A stretch of 27,625 nucleotides of DNA from an uncultured Steroidobacter sp. (GTDB taxonomy: Bacteria > Pseudomonadota > Gammaproteobacteria > Steroidobacterales > Steroidobacteraceae), in contig CAMLEO010000063.1 in the NCBI GenBank assembly GCA_946478975.1, positions 1 to 27,625 of the forward strand, written 5' to 3'. The position numbers and the translations under genes were made by a program. This document shows positions 16,288-25,749 of this stretch, one piece after another (positions within the stretch are counted from its first letter, which is position 1; each line of letters starts with the position of its first letter). The notes beneath the pieces were generated by a model. The model had not been told where the DNA came from, searched no databases, and worked only from the letters and a program-made list of their open reading frames with translations.

Positions 16288-17170
16288 AGAGCAATGGACC
16301 CGTGGATCGAGTCGATGCGCCGGGGCGACTTTGCCGCCGCGTGGCGCATCAGTGATCGTGTACTGAACGAGCGGGTGCGCAGCGGCGTCGTTTGTTACGA
16401 CTGGCCGAGGCACCTGCAGTTCGTCTGGCGTGGCGAGCCGCTCGCAGGCAAGCGCCTGTTCGTGCGTTGTTACCACGGCATGGGCGACACGCTGCAGTTC
16501 ATCCGGCTGCTCGCCCTGCCCCGTTTGCGTGCCGCCGAGATCACCGTGTGGGCGCAGCCAAAACTTCTCAAAGTGTTGCAGACCGTGCGTGGCATCGATC
16601 GGCTGCTGCCGTTGCACGACGGCGAGCCGGACGTGGATTACGACCTCGATCTCGAATTGATGGAGCTGGCGCATGCATTGCGCATCGAGCTCTCCGATCT
16701 GCCCGGCCCGACGCCGTATATCTATGTGTCGGCGCCGGCAGCGGCGAAGTCCGGCAATCGCAGGATTGGTGTGTGCTGGTCGGCGGGCGACTGGCGACGC
16801 GAGCGATCGATCCCCGCGGAATCGTTGAATCAGCTGGGCGGCGTGCCGAATGTGCGCTGGTTCAGCCTGCAATATCCGCCTGCGCCCTGCCCACTGCCTG
16901 CCGCGCCCGTGGCGTGTCGTGACATCGACGAGTTGGCGGTGCGCATTCGTTTGCTCGATCTCGTGATCACTGTAGATACGATGACGGCCCATCTCGCCGG
17001 CGCGCTCGGCGTGCCGGTGTGGCTGCTGCTGGATCACGATCCGGACTGGCGCTGGATGCTGGATCGCGACGACTCGCCCTGGTATCCGAGCATGCGTTTG
17101 TTTCGTCAGCACACGCCCGGCGACTGGAATGAAGTGCTCGATGACGTGCGCAATGCGCTGGAGAACCGCG

Positions 17171-18275
<1,105 letters not shown>

Positions 18276-18277
<2 letters not shown>

Positions 18278-18296
18278 TTACATAGGTTGAGTAAGT
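18276..18296. promoter_or_regulatory. Inverted repeat between cheB and the sigma-54 activator gene
   Basis: ACTTAC (18276-18281) and GTAAGT (18291-18296) form a perfect 6-bp inverted repeat around a 9-bp spacer. It sits in the 23-bp gap and overlaps the upstream GTG candidate start of the activator gene. It could be an operator, a weak mRNA hairpin limiting initiation at that GTG, or chance. Confidence 0.25.
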
Positions 18297-18300
18297 CTGC

Positions 18301-19329
18301 TCACTGCTTTGATTCGCGCGCCTGCGCAGCGTCGTGACCCAACGCAGTCGGATCCTGCAGCAGGTCGCGAATCGTCCGGCTCCGCTGGTCGCATTCGTGC
18401 GCGCGCTGCTCTAGTTTTTCCGCCTCGGCAGCATCATTTCTTTGACGAGCGAGCGCGGCCGCGTCGCGCAGCAGGATGGATCGCTCTTGTAACGTTCGCA
18501 ACACCCCGCCGAGACTGCTGTCGATGGAATCGTCGATGTCGGCGAGCAATGCCTGCACCGAATAGGCGTGACCGGTGTGACAACGGAAGCGCACGATCGA
18601 CCCCTCGCGCACTTCGCTCAACACGCCGTGACATTCGGGACAGGTAATGCTGGATTTCCTGCCGAGCTCCAGCGAGCCGGCGCGCAGCGGATCGGCACCG
18701 CCGGCAATTTCGTTTTCGGTACGCATGGCAGCCGTCACCTCTCGTGGCGCACGCGGCACGGGCAGCTGTGCGAGTTGCATGAGCAGATCCGGAAGCTGTT
18801 CCAGATCCACGACGTGATCCACATCGACGTGTTGCAGAGCGCTCATCGGCATGGAAGGAAATTGCGCATCTCGCGGCGACTGCACGACGGTGATGCCGCC
18901 GCGGTCCTTCACCGCCCACAGCCCCGAGGTGCCGTCGTCCAGCTGACCGGTCAGCACGACGCCGACGACGCGGGGGCCCAGCGTGTACGCCGCCGAACGA
19001 AACAAAGCATCGATGGACGGTCGAAAGCGATTTTCCTTCGGGCCACGACTGAGCTGCAGCTTCATGCCGTCCACGAGCAGATGCCGGTCGGGCACACCCA
19101 CGTATATGTGTCCAGCACGAAGGATCGCGCCGTCCGTTGCCTCGCGCACAGGCAGCGTCCCGCGCCGATCCAGAATGTCGGCCAGCAGACTCGGCACCTG
19201 GGGTGGAAGGTGCAGCACTGCGAGCAGCGCAGCCGGAAAATCCGCGGGCAACCGGCTGACGAGCGACCGGAGCGCCTCGACGCCGCCGGCTGATGTTCCC
19301 AAGACGACGATTCGAGACGGTTCTTTCAA
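18301..19329 (-). CDS. cheB: Stand-alone CheB-type methylesterase with C-terminal zinc-ribbon-like segment
   Basis: 342 residues. It holds a CheB catalytic domain without the usual N-terminal receiver. The triad is intact: Ser13 in GTSAGG, His40 in VLHLPP, and Asp132 in LTGQLDDGTSG. CheB enzymes demethylate or deamidate glutamates of chemoreceptors; free-standing ones act on other partners or as adaptors. The C-terminal region carries CPECHG and FRCHTGHAYS (Cys229, Cys232, Cys249, His250, His253), a likely small zinc-binding module, followed by helices. The start is TTG at 19329 with GGAAGG a few nt upstream. It precedes the sigma-54 activator on the same strand with a 23-bp gap, so it may be co-transcribed with it and act on it (inference). 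No chemoreceptor gene is in the window. Confidence 0.88.
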   Translation of the reverse strand: MKEPSRIVVLGTSAGGVEALRSLVSRLPADFPAALLAVLHLPPQVPSLLADILDRRGTLPVREATDGAILRAGHIYVGVPDRHLLVDGMKLQLSRGPKENRFRPSIDALFRSAAYTLGPRVVGVVLTGQLDDGTSGLWAVKDRGGITVVQSPRDAQFPSMPMSALQHVDVDHVVDLEQLPDLLMQLAQLPVPRAPREVTAAMRTENEIAGGADPLRAGSLELGRKSSITCPECHGVLSEVREGSIVRFRCHTGHAYSVQALLADIDDSIDSSLGGVLRTLQERSILLRDAAALARQRNDAAEAEKLEQRAHECDQRSRTIRDLLQDPTALGHDAAQARESKQ

Positions 19330-19433
19330 GGACCTTCCGGGGGAGTCGGGCGACTGACCTCAGGTGCATCTGGCCGCGGTATTCTTGTACGTGCCCCGCA
19401 CCGGCAATGTTCCTGTAATCTCACGCTCCTGAC

Positions 19434-22400
19434 GTGATGGACAATAAAAGCATGAGCACCGAAGCGGATAACGAGGATTCAGGCGACATCCCGCATTCAC
19501 GCGGCCAGCAGCTCGCCGCTGCCGTGGATTACGTCGACACCGCCACGCTGCCCTTCCCAGTTGTCGGCGTCGGCGCTTCCGCCGGCGGCATTCAGGCAGT
19601 GAGCCAATTGCTGGAGAACATGCCGACCGACAGCGGCATGGCGCTGGTGGTGATCCAGCATCTGCCGCCCGATCATCAAAGCATCCTGGCGGAGATCTTC
19701 TCGCGCCACACGAAGATGCCGGTGCTCGAAATCGAAGACGGAATGGCGCTGGCGCCGGATCACGTCTACGTCATCCGGCCCGCGTTCGGCGTATCCATCG
19801 ACGGCGGCAAGTTCGCGCTCGGCGAACCGGTGGAGGAGCGAGGTCATCGCCGGCCCATCGACGATTTCTTCCGCTCGCTCGCCCGAGTGCAGCGGGAGAA
19901 AGCGATTGCGATCGTGTTGTCCGGCGTCGGCACCAACGGCACGTCCGGCGCACAAGCGATCAAAGCGGCGGGCGGTGTGTGTATCGCACAGGATCCCGAC
20001 ACCGCCGATTTCGGCGGCATGCCGCGCAGTCTCATCAACTCCGGCTACGCGGACCAGGTTTGCAAGGTCGCGGAGATGCCGGAGGCGCTGATCCGCTACA
20101 TCCGCCATCCGTATATCGATCCGGCGACGCGGGGCCGCGAGCATGCAGAGACGGTGCTGCGTCCGGACAAGGAATACCTGACGCAGATCTTCGCGATTCT
20201 GCGCACGCGCACCGGCCATAGTTTCAATGGTTATAAAAAACCAACGGTGCTGCGGCGGATTCAGCGTCGCATGGGCCTGCGCGGCATGACGGATCTGCAC
20301 GCGTATACCGAATGTTTGCGGGAAGACACCGAAGAAGCGCGTGCGCTCGCGAACGATCTGATGATCAACGTCACCGGATTCTTTCGCGATCCGGAAGCCT
20401 GGGAAGGTTTGCGCACTTCGGTGATCGCGCCGTTGATCGAACGCTCCTCGGTGGACGGCTCGATCCGCGCCTGGGTCACCGCGTGCGCCAGCGGCGAAGA
20501 AGCCTACACACTCGGCATGCTGCTCATGGAAGAGATGGACCGGCAGGGCAGGCACGTCGAGATCAAGATCTTCGCCACCGATACCGCCGATAAAGCGCTG
20601 GCGTTCGCGCGTGCCGGCATTTATCCAACGGGTATCGAGGGCGATCTGTCACAGGATCGGCTCGACCGCTTCTTTGAAAAGGAAGAACACACTTATCGCG
20701 TGAAGAAGGCTCTGCGCGATTCAGTCGTATTCGCCGCGCACGATGTGCTGCGCGATCCGCCGTTCTCGCGCGTGGATCTTTGCACCTGCCGCAACCTGCT
20801 CATCTACCTGGAGCCCGACGTCCAGCAGCGCGTGATCTTCATGCTGCATTTCGCCCTGCGCGAGGCCGGTTATTTGTTTCTCGGCAGCGCCGAGACGCCG
20901 GGCGCCGGCGAGAAGCTGTTCGAAACGGTCAGCAAGAAATGGCGGATCTATCAGCGCAGCAATGTTTCTCACCATCCGTTCGACCTGTCGGGACTGGTGT
21001 CGACGGCGGTCGCGCAGCCCGGCCGCCGCGACCTGGTCGTCTCGCTGCCCATGCCCTCGCCTCGCGGGCTGCCGACGCTCGCCATCCAGCAGGCGCTGCT
21101 CGACCAGATCGGCTCGGTCACCATCGTCGTCGATCGCACCGATCGCATCGTTTATTTCAGCGGCGATACCACGCCGTACGTCACGCAGCCGAGCGGCGAG
21201 CCGACCCGTGATGTGTTTGAAGTGATGAAGCCGTCGTTACGTGCAGCTTCGCGCACCGCGTTGCGCCGGGCTACGACCAAGGGCGAGCCCGTCACCATCT
21301 TCGCTGAGATCAGCTCTGACGACATACCGCGCGCGATTCATCTCACGGCCGCACCGCTGCCGACTGCCAAGCCGCCGGAATATTTCCGCATCACGTTCGA
21401 GCTCGCGTCGATGAGCTCGCTCGCCGCCGTCGATGCCGGCGCCGAAACATCCGAGATCGGGCGGCCCGCCGCGGCCATTCTTCCCGGGCCCGAAGAAGCC
21501 GGGCTCGAAGACGAGCTGCGCATCATGCGGCGCGAGCTGCAAAGCACGGTCGAAGCGTTTGAGGCCAGCAACGAAGAGTTGAAGGCCTCGCACGAGGAAG
21601 TGGTTTCGATCAACGAAGAGCTGCAAAGCGCGAACGAGGAGCTGGAGACCGGCAAGGAAGAGCTGCAGTCGCTCAACGAAGAGCTGATCACCGTCAACGC
21701 GCAGCTGCAGGCCAAGATCGGCGAGCTCGAAGCGACCACCAACGACCTCTCGAACCTGTTGAGCAGCACGAACATCGCGGTGGTGTTTCTGGACACGCAG
21801 TTTCGCGTGCGACGTTTCACGCCGGCAGTCTATGACTTGCTGGAGCTGATTCCCGGCGACATCGGCCGGCCGATCGCCAACCTGGCGCAGAAATTCATCG
21901 GTGGCGGTCTGCTGGAAGATGCTCGTGCCGTGCTGGCGCGACTGATCCCGCTGGAAACCGAAGTGTTGAGCAACAGCGGCTCCTGGTACTTGCGACGGAC
22001 GCTGCCGTATCGAACCGCGGACAATCACATCGACGGCGTCGTGATTACGTTCGTCGATATCAGCGCCAGGCGCCGTGCCGAGCAGGCGGTGGAAAGCTCG
22101 CAAACGCAGCTGCAATCCATCCTCGACCAGCTGCCGGTTGCCATGCTGATGGTGGACGCGACCAACGGCACGTTGTTACATGCAAACCGTCCGGCAGCGC
22201 AACTCATGAACCTTTCCTATCCGGTGCCGACCATCGGCGCCGAATGGAAGCTCGCGGCCGCCTCGTTCCAAGGCACGCATCCGGACGGCCGCCCTTACAA
22301 GCCGCAGGACTGGCCGCTCGTGCAATCGTTACGGCAAGGGATTGCCGTCGCCGAGCAGGAGATCGAGTTCCGCTATCCCGACGGCGCTCACGGGGTGTTG

Positions 22401-24065
22401 TCGATGAGCGCGACGCCGGTGCTGGACGCGGACGGCAAGATGGTCGTGGCGGTGGCCACGATGTTCGACATCACTGCACAACGCCAGGCAGCGCAGCGCT
22501 TGCGCGAAAGCGAACAACGCCTGCAGCTGCTGATCGACAGCGCGCTCGACTACGCGATTTTCATGATCGACCTGGAAGGCCGCATCATCAGCTGGAACCG
22601 CGGCGCCGAACGTTTGCTGGGCTGGAGCGAAGAAGAAGCGATCGGACGCGCCGCCGGGTTGATCTTCACGCCCGAGGATCGCGCCGCCGGAGCGCCGGAA
22701 AAGGAGCTGGAAACGGCCCGACAGGAGGGCCGCGCCCTCGACGAGCGCGTCCACCAGCGCAAGAACGGCGAACGCTTCTGGGCCAGCGGCATGCTCATGG
22801 CCGTGTACGATGACAAAGGAACGTTGTGTCGTTACGCCAAGATCATTCGCGACGAAACCGAGCGCAAGCGCGCCGAAGAAGAGCTGCAGCGCGCCCTGCT
22901 GGAAGCAGAACGAGTGCGCGCCGGTGCCGAAAGCGCCAATCGCGCCAAGGACGAATTCATCTCCACCATCAGCCACGAGCTGCGCACGCCGCTGAATACG
23001 ATTCGGCTGTGGGCGCGCATGCTCGGCTCTGAGCGCCTGTCGGAGCAGGACCGCATCGAGGGCGTGCGCATGATCGACCGCTCCGCCGAAGCCCAGCAGC
23101 ATCTCATCGACGACCTGCTGGATGTTTCGCGCATGTCCTCGGGCCAGTTGCGCCTCAACGTGCGGCTGACGCGGCTCGCCGATGTCGTGCGCAGCGCGAT
23201 CGAGTCGGTGCGCCCATCCGCCGATGTTCGCAAAGTTCAGATCGTCAGTGCGCTGAGCGACGAAGTGGGGATGGTGCGAGCGGATCCGGAACGCATACAG
23301 CAAGTGCTGCTGAACCTGATCTCGAACGCTGTGAAGTTCACGCCGGGCGGCGGGCGCATCGATGTACAAATGACCCGCAGCGGCGACGACGTGATCATCG
23401 TCGTCAAAGATACGGGCATCGGCATCGGCGCAGAATTTCTGCCGCACGTGTTCGAGCGCTTCCGGCAGGCCGAGATTGTTACAACTCGCCAGCACGCCGG
23501 CCTGGGCCTGGGCCTGGCGATCGCCAAGCAGCTGGTGGAATTGCACGGCGGCACTATCGTCGCCGAGAGCAAAGGCGAAGGTAAAGGTGCGACGTTCACC
23601 GCGACCTTGCCGCTGCCGCAGACGACCGGTGAGCAACGTGACTTCCCCGCACAGGATCGATCGGCGCCCCATGGCTTGAACCAGGTGCACCTGCTGCTGG
23701 TGGAAGACGACACGGGCTCACGCCTTGCAACGTGCCGTGCACTGGAGCTGCGAGGTGCCGTGGTGGACGGCGTTGCGAACGCTTCGCTCGCGATGGCCAC
23801 ATACACGCAAACCCCGCCCGACGCAATGATCCTTGATATTGGCCTGCCCGGCGAGGACGGTTACTCTTTGATCGCTCGCATTCGAGAGTTCGAGGCGGCG
23901 CATGGCCGGGCGCGGGTCCCGGCGGTTGCGCTGACTGCGTTTGCCCGCACCCATGATCGGGAAAGTGCCTTCGCCGCCGGCTTCGACGAGCATTTGGCCA
24001 AACCCGTCGACATCGAAACCCTGGTGTCGGCACTGCTGAGATTGACCCGACGCGATCGGAGCTGA
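19434..24065 (+). CDS. CheB-CheR-PAS hybrid sensor histidine kinase with C-terminal receiver
   Basis: 1543 residues, no membrane segment. In order: CheB domain (about 40-220; Ser49 in GASAGG, His76, but Asn168 where the catalytic Asp is expected), CheR methyltransferase (about 240-490; ACASGEEAYTL and CRNLLIYL), a PAS-like linker (about 550-660), a long Glu-rich coiled coil (about 690-775), three PAS domains (about 775-1140), HisKA with phospho-His1181 in SHELRTP, HATPase (N box near 1295, DTGIGIG, GLGLGLAI), and a receiver (about 1418-1535; Asp1468 in ILDIGLP, Lys in AKPVD). It is a cytoplasmic sensor that could link a methylation-type input to phosphotransfer. The start is GTG 19434, ATG 19437 or ATG 19452, all with weak ribosome binding sites. 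The small receiver protein follows after 4 nt. The upstream 104-nt gap, shared with the divergent cheB gene, holds no clear promoter. Confidence 0.93.
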   Translation: MMDNKSMSTEADNEDSGDIPHSRGQQLAAAVDYVDTATLPFPVVGVGASAGGIQAVSQLLENMPTDSGMALVVIQHLPPDHQSILAEIFSRHTKMPVLEIEDGMALAPDHVYVIRPAFGVSIDGGKFALGEPVEERGHRRPIDDFFRSLARVQREKAIAIVLSGVGTNGTSGAQAIKAAGGVCIAQDPDTADFGGMPRSLINSGYADQVCKVAEMPEALIRYIRHPYIDPATRGREHAETVLRPDKEYLTQIFAILRTRTGHSFNGYKKPTVLRRIQRRMGLRGMTDLHAYTECLREDTEEARALANDLMINVTGFFRDPEAWEGLRTSVIAPLIERSSVDGSIRAWVTACASGEEAYTLGMLLMEEMDRQGRHVEIKIFATDTADKALAFARAGIYPTGIEGDLSQDRLDRFFEKEEHTYRVKKALRDSVVFAAHDVLRDPPFSRVDLCTCRNLLIYLEPDVQQRVIFMLHFALREAGYLFLGSAETPGAGEKLFETVSKKWRIYQRSNVSHHPFDLSGLVSTAVAQPGRRDLVVSLPMPSPRGLPTLAIQQALLDQIGSVTIVVDRTDRIVYFSGDTTPYVTQPSGEPTRDVFEVMKPSLRAASRTALRRATTKGEPVTIFAEISSDDIPRAIHLTAAPLPTAKPPEYFRITFELASMSSLAAVDAGAETSEIGRPAAAILPGPEEAGLEDELRIMRRELQSTVEAFEASNEELKASHEEVVSINEELQSANEELETGKEELQSLNEELITVNAQLQAKIGELEATTNDLSNLLSSTNIAVVFLDTQFRVRRFTPAVYDLLELIPGDIGRPIANLAQKFIGGGLLEDARAVLARLIPLETEVLSNSGSWYLRRTLPYRTADNHIDGVVITFVDISARRRAEQAVESSQTQLQSILDQLPVAMLMVDATNGTLLHANRPAAQLMNLSYPVPTIGAEWKLAAASFQGTHPDGRPYKPQDWPLVQSLRQGIAVAEQEIEFRYPDGAHGVLSMSATPVLDADGKMVVAVATMFDITAQRQAAQRLRESEQRLQLLIDSALDYAIFMIDLEGRIISWNRGAERLLGWSEEEAIGRAAGLIFTPEDRAAGAPEKELETARQEGRALDERVHQRKNGERFWASGMLMAVYDDKGTLCRYAKIIRDETERKRAEEELQRALLEAERVRAGAESANRAKDEFISTISHELRTPLNTIRLWARMLGSERLSEQDRIEGVRMIDRSAEAQQHLIDDLLDVSRMSSGQLRLNVRLTRLADVVRSAIESVRPSADVRKVQIVSALSDEVGMVRADPERIQQVLLNLISNAVKFTPGGGRIDVQMTRSGDDVIIVVKDTGIGIGAEFLPHVFERFRQAEIVTTRQHAGLGLGLAIAKQLVELHGGTIVAESKGEGKGATFTATLPLPQTTGEQRDFPAQDRSAPHGLNQVHLLLVEDDTGSRLATCRALELRGAVVDGVANASLAMATYTQTPPDAMILDIGLPGEDGYSLIARIREFEAAHGRARVPAVALTAFARTHDRESAFAAGFDEHLAKPVDIETLVSALLRLTRRDRS

Positions 24066-24069
24066 CGTC

Positions 24070-24690
24070 ATGAATGCACCGCCCGCCGCAGTCCCGAAGC
24101 TGCCGCCCAAGACCCGCCGCCTGGTGCACGACCTGCGCAACTGCCTGGCCTCGATGCGAGCGGGCGCGAGCATGCTGCGCCGATGCTCGAACGAGCCAGC
24201 CATCGTGGAAAAAGTCGCCGATGGCTTGTACGAGCAGGTTCAGAACATGCTCGACATCGTCGATGACTTCATCGGTCGCCCCAAGTCCGCCGAATCCATG
24301 CAGACCGGGGCCGCAAGCGCTGCGGCCGAACCGCTGAAAATCCTGATCGCCGACGACAATGCCGACGCAGCCAACACGCTGGCGACGTACTTGCGGCTCA
24401 GCGGCCATCGCCCGGTGGTCGCGTTCGACGGCAGCGAAGCGCTGCAACTCGCGGCCCATGAGCCGCCGGATGTGATGTTGGTAGATCTCACGATGCCGAC
24501 GCTCAACGGCTTCGATGTCGCTCGCAACGTTCGCGCGCAGCCCTGGGGCGGCGCGGTCCGCCTGATCGCCGTGAGCGGCTGGTTCTCGCCGGAAGATATC
24601 GATCGCATTTCGCATGTCGGCTTCGATGCGCATGTGAGCAAGCCGATCGACATGGACGAGCTGCCGGGCGTGCTGCAGCCGGCGCATTAA
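24070..24690 (+). CDS. Response regulator with N-terminal phosphotransfer-like (DHp/HPt) helical segment
   Basis: 206 residues. Residues 14-70 form a helical pair with RLVHDLRNCLASMRAGASML; HDLRN is an H-box-like sequence (His20) as in histidine-kinase dimerisation domains, yet no ATPase domain follows. A receiver domain occupies about 88-203, with Asp95/Asp96, phosphoacceptor Asp139 in LVDLTMP, Ser169 and Lys191 in SKPID. No DNA-binding or enzymatic output domain is present. It starts 4 nt after the kinase stop, with GGAG inside the kinase coding sequence, so the two are surely co-translated. A likely role is a phosphorelay intermediate between the hybrid kinase and an unlinked output, or a sink (inference). 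His20 could also be a relic without function. Confidence 0.88.
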   Translation: MNAPPAAVPKLPPKTRRLVHDLRNCLASMRAGASMLRRCSNEPAIVEKVADGLYEQVQNMLDIVDDFIGRPKSAESMQTGAASAAAEPLKILIADDNADAANTLATYLRLSGHRPVVAFDGSEALQLAAHEPPDVMLVDLTMPTLNGFDVARNVRAQPWGGAVRLIAVSGWFSPEDIDRISHVGFDAHVSKPIDMDELPGVLQPAH

Positions 24691-24725
24691 CCTTTGTTTC
24701 TTTCGCCAGTTAACATTTGATGAGC

Positions 24726-24742
24726 CGGCGCCGTCGGCGCCG
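24726..24742 (+). other. GC-rich hairpin in the gap before the metallo-hydrolase gene
   Basis: CGGCGCC-GTC-GGCGCCG forms a 7-bp perfect stem with a 3-nt loop in the 105-nt gap 24691-24795. No T-run follows, so it is not a convincing intrinsic terminator; it may weaken read-through or stabilise the upstream mRNA end. The remainder of the gap shows no clear promoter. Confidence 0.35.
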
Positions 24743-24795
24743 CGGATTCTACTTCGTTACGGAACGCTTTGCTCCGGCGTCGCATTGCTCGGGGC

Positions 24796-25662
24796 ATGCG
24801 CATTCATCATCTCAATTGCATCTCCAGCTGCCCGCTCGGCGGCGCGCTCATGGACGGCCACTCCGCATCGCTGCGCGGGCGGCTGAGTTGTCATTGCATG
24901 CTGGTCGAACTCGACGGCAGCCTGATATTGATCGACACCGGCTTCGGCCTGCGTGACGTAGCGAATGCACGCTCACGCCTGAGTCGTTTCTTCCTGACGC
25001 TGCTGGCGCCGGACTTTCGCGAGGAGTTCACTGCGATCCGGCAGATCGAAGCGCTCGGCTACGACGCCCGCGACGTGCGGCACATCGTGCTCACTCATCT
25101 GGATTTCGATCACGCCGGCGGCCTCGACGACTTTCCGCAGGCGAAGGTTCATATGCTCGGCGCGGAAAGAACAGTTGCCGAGAAACAGTACACGCTGCTG
25201 GATCGGATGCGCTATCGCCCGCAGCAGTGGTCGACACGTCACAATTGGGTGACATATGCGTCCGTGGCAGGCGAACGATGGTACGGCTTCGACTGCGTGC
25301 GGCAGCTCGACGGCGTGCCGCCGGAAATTCTGCTCGTGCCGTTGCCCGGCCACACCTTTGGCCATGCGGGCGTCGCGGTCGAGCGCACCGGCGGCAGTTG
25401 GATTCTGCAAGCCGGCGACGCTTATTTCTTTCACGGCGAGATGGACCTGGAGCGTCCACATTGCACGCCCGGCCTGCGTTTCTATCAATGGATGATGGAG
25501 CAGGACCGCCGCGCGCGCCTGCTCAACCAACAACGGTTGCGCGATCTGAAACGAGCTCACGCCAAAGCCGTGCGCATCATGAGCTCGCATGACGTCGCCG
25601 AATTCGAAGGCGCGGCGCATCGGCCGATTACCACGCTGCCGGGTAGGCCACTTCGCGCCTGA
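24796..25662 (+). CDS. Metallo-beta-lactamase-fold hydrolase (AHL-lactonase-like)
   Basis: 288 residues from the ATG at 24796; the frame is open from a TTG at 24769, but the family's first strand (MRIHHLNC) begins at the ATG. The zinc site is THLDFDHAGG (His101, Asp103, Asp105, His106), then His186 in LPGHTFGHAG, Asp208 in QAGDAYF and His265 in SSHD. The order, spacing and PGHTFGH segment resemble N-acyl-homoserine lactonase-type members of the superfamily, though quorum quenching is only one of several options (other lactones or esters). No signal peptide is seen, so it is likely cytoplasmic. The ribosome binding site is poor (GGGG almost touching the ATG). It is transcribed in the same direction as the kinase and ferritin-like genes, but gaps of about 100 nt on either side leave operon membership open. 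Confidence 0.85.
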   Translation: MRIHHLNCISSCPLGGALMDGHSASLRGRLSCHCMLVELDGSLILIDTGFGLRDVANARSRLSRFFLTLLAPDFREEFTAIRQIEALGYDARDVRHIVLTHLDFDHAGGLDDFPQAKVHMLGAERTVAEKQYTLLDRMRYRPQQWSTRHNWVTYASVAGERWYGFDCVRQLDGVPPEILLVPLPGHTFGHAGVAVERTGGSWILQAGDAYFFHGEMDLERPHCTPGLRFYQWMMEQDRRARLLNQQRLRDLKRAHAKAVRIMSSHDVAEFEGAAHRPITTLPGRPLRA

Positions 25663-25714
25663 TTCATTGGAACCGTCGTGAGCGCCGGCAGTTGTTTGTC
25701 GGACTCACCACTAA

Positions 25715-25731
25715 AGCAGCGCAACGCTGCT
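25715..25731 (+). promoter_or_regulatory. Hairpin in the 5' leader of the ferritin-like gene
   Basis: AGCAGCG-CAA-CGCTGCT is a perfect 7-bp stem with a 3-nt loop, ending 5-6 nt before the AGGAAGG ribosome binding site of the gene at 25750. It could affect mRNA stability or initiation. A GGAAC element (25668-25672) with GTT about 17 nt later lies just upstream and might be part of an ECF-type promoter, but this match is weak. Confidence 0.3.
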
Positions 25732-25749
25732 CAACCAGGAAGGAACATC

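Noticed and set aside
22329..23690. 453-codon minus-strand open frame
   Set aside because: It is antisense to the PAS/HisKA/HATPase part of the fusion kinase and has no recognisable motif.
24726..24742. Intrinsic terminator after the small receiver gene
   Set aside because: A GC-rich stem is present but no T-run follows; kept only as a hairpin.
24726..25731. Small GC-rich inverted repeats as mobile-element ends
   Set aside because: No transposase, target duplication or paired ends were seen; they are isolated short hairpins.
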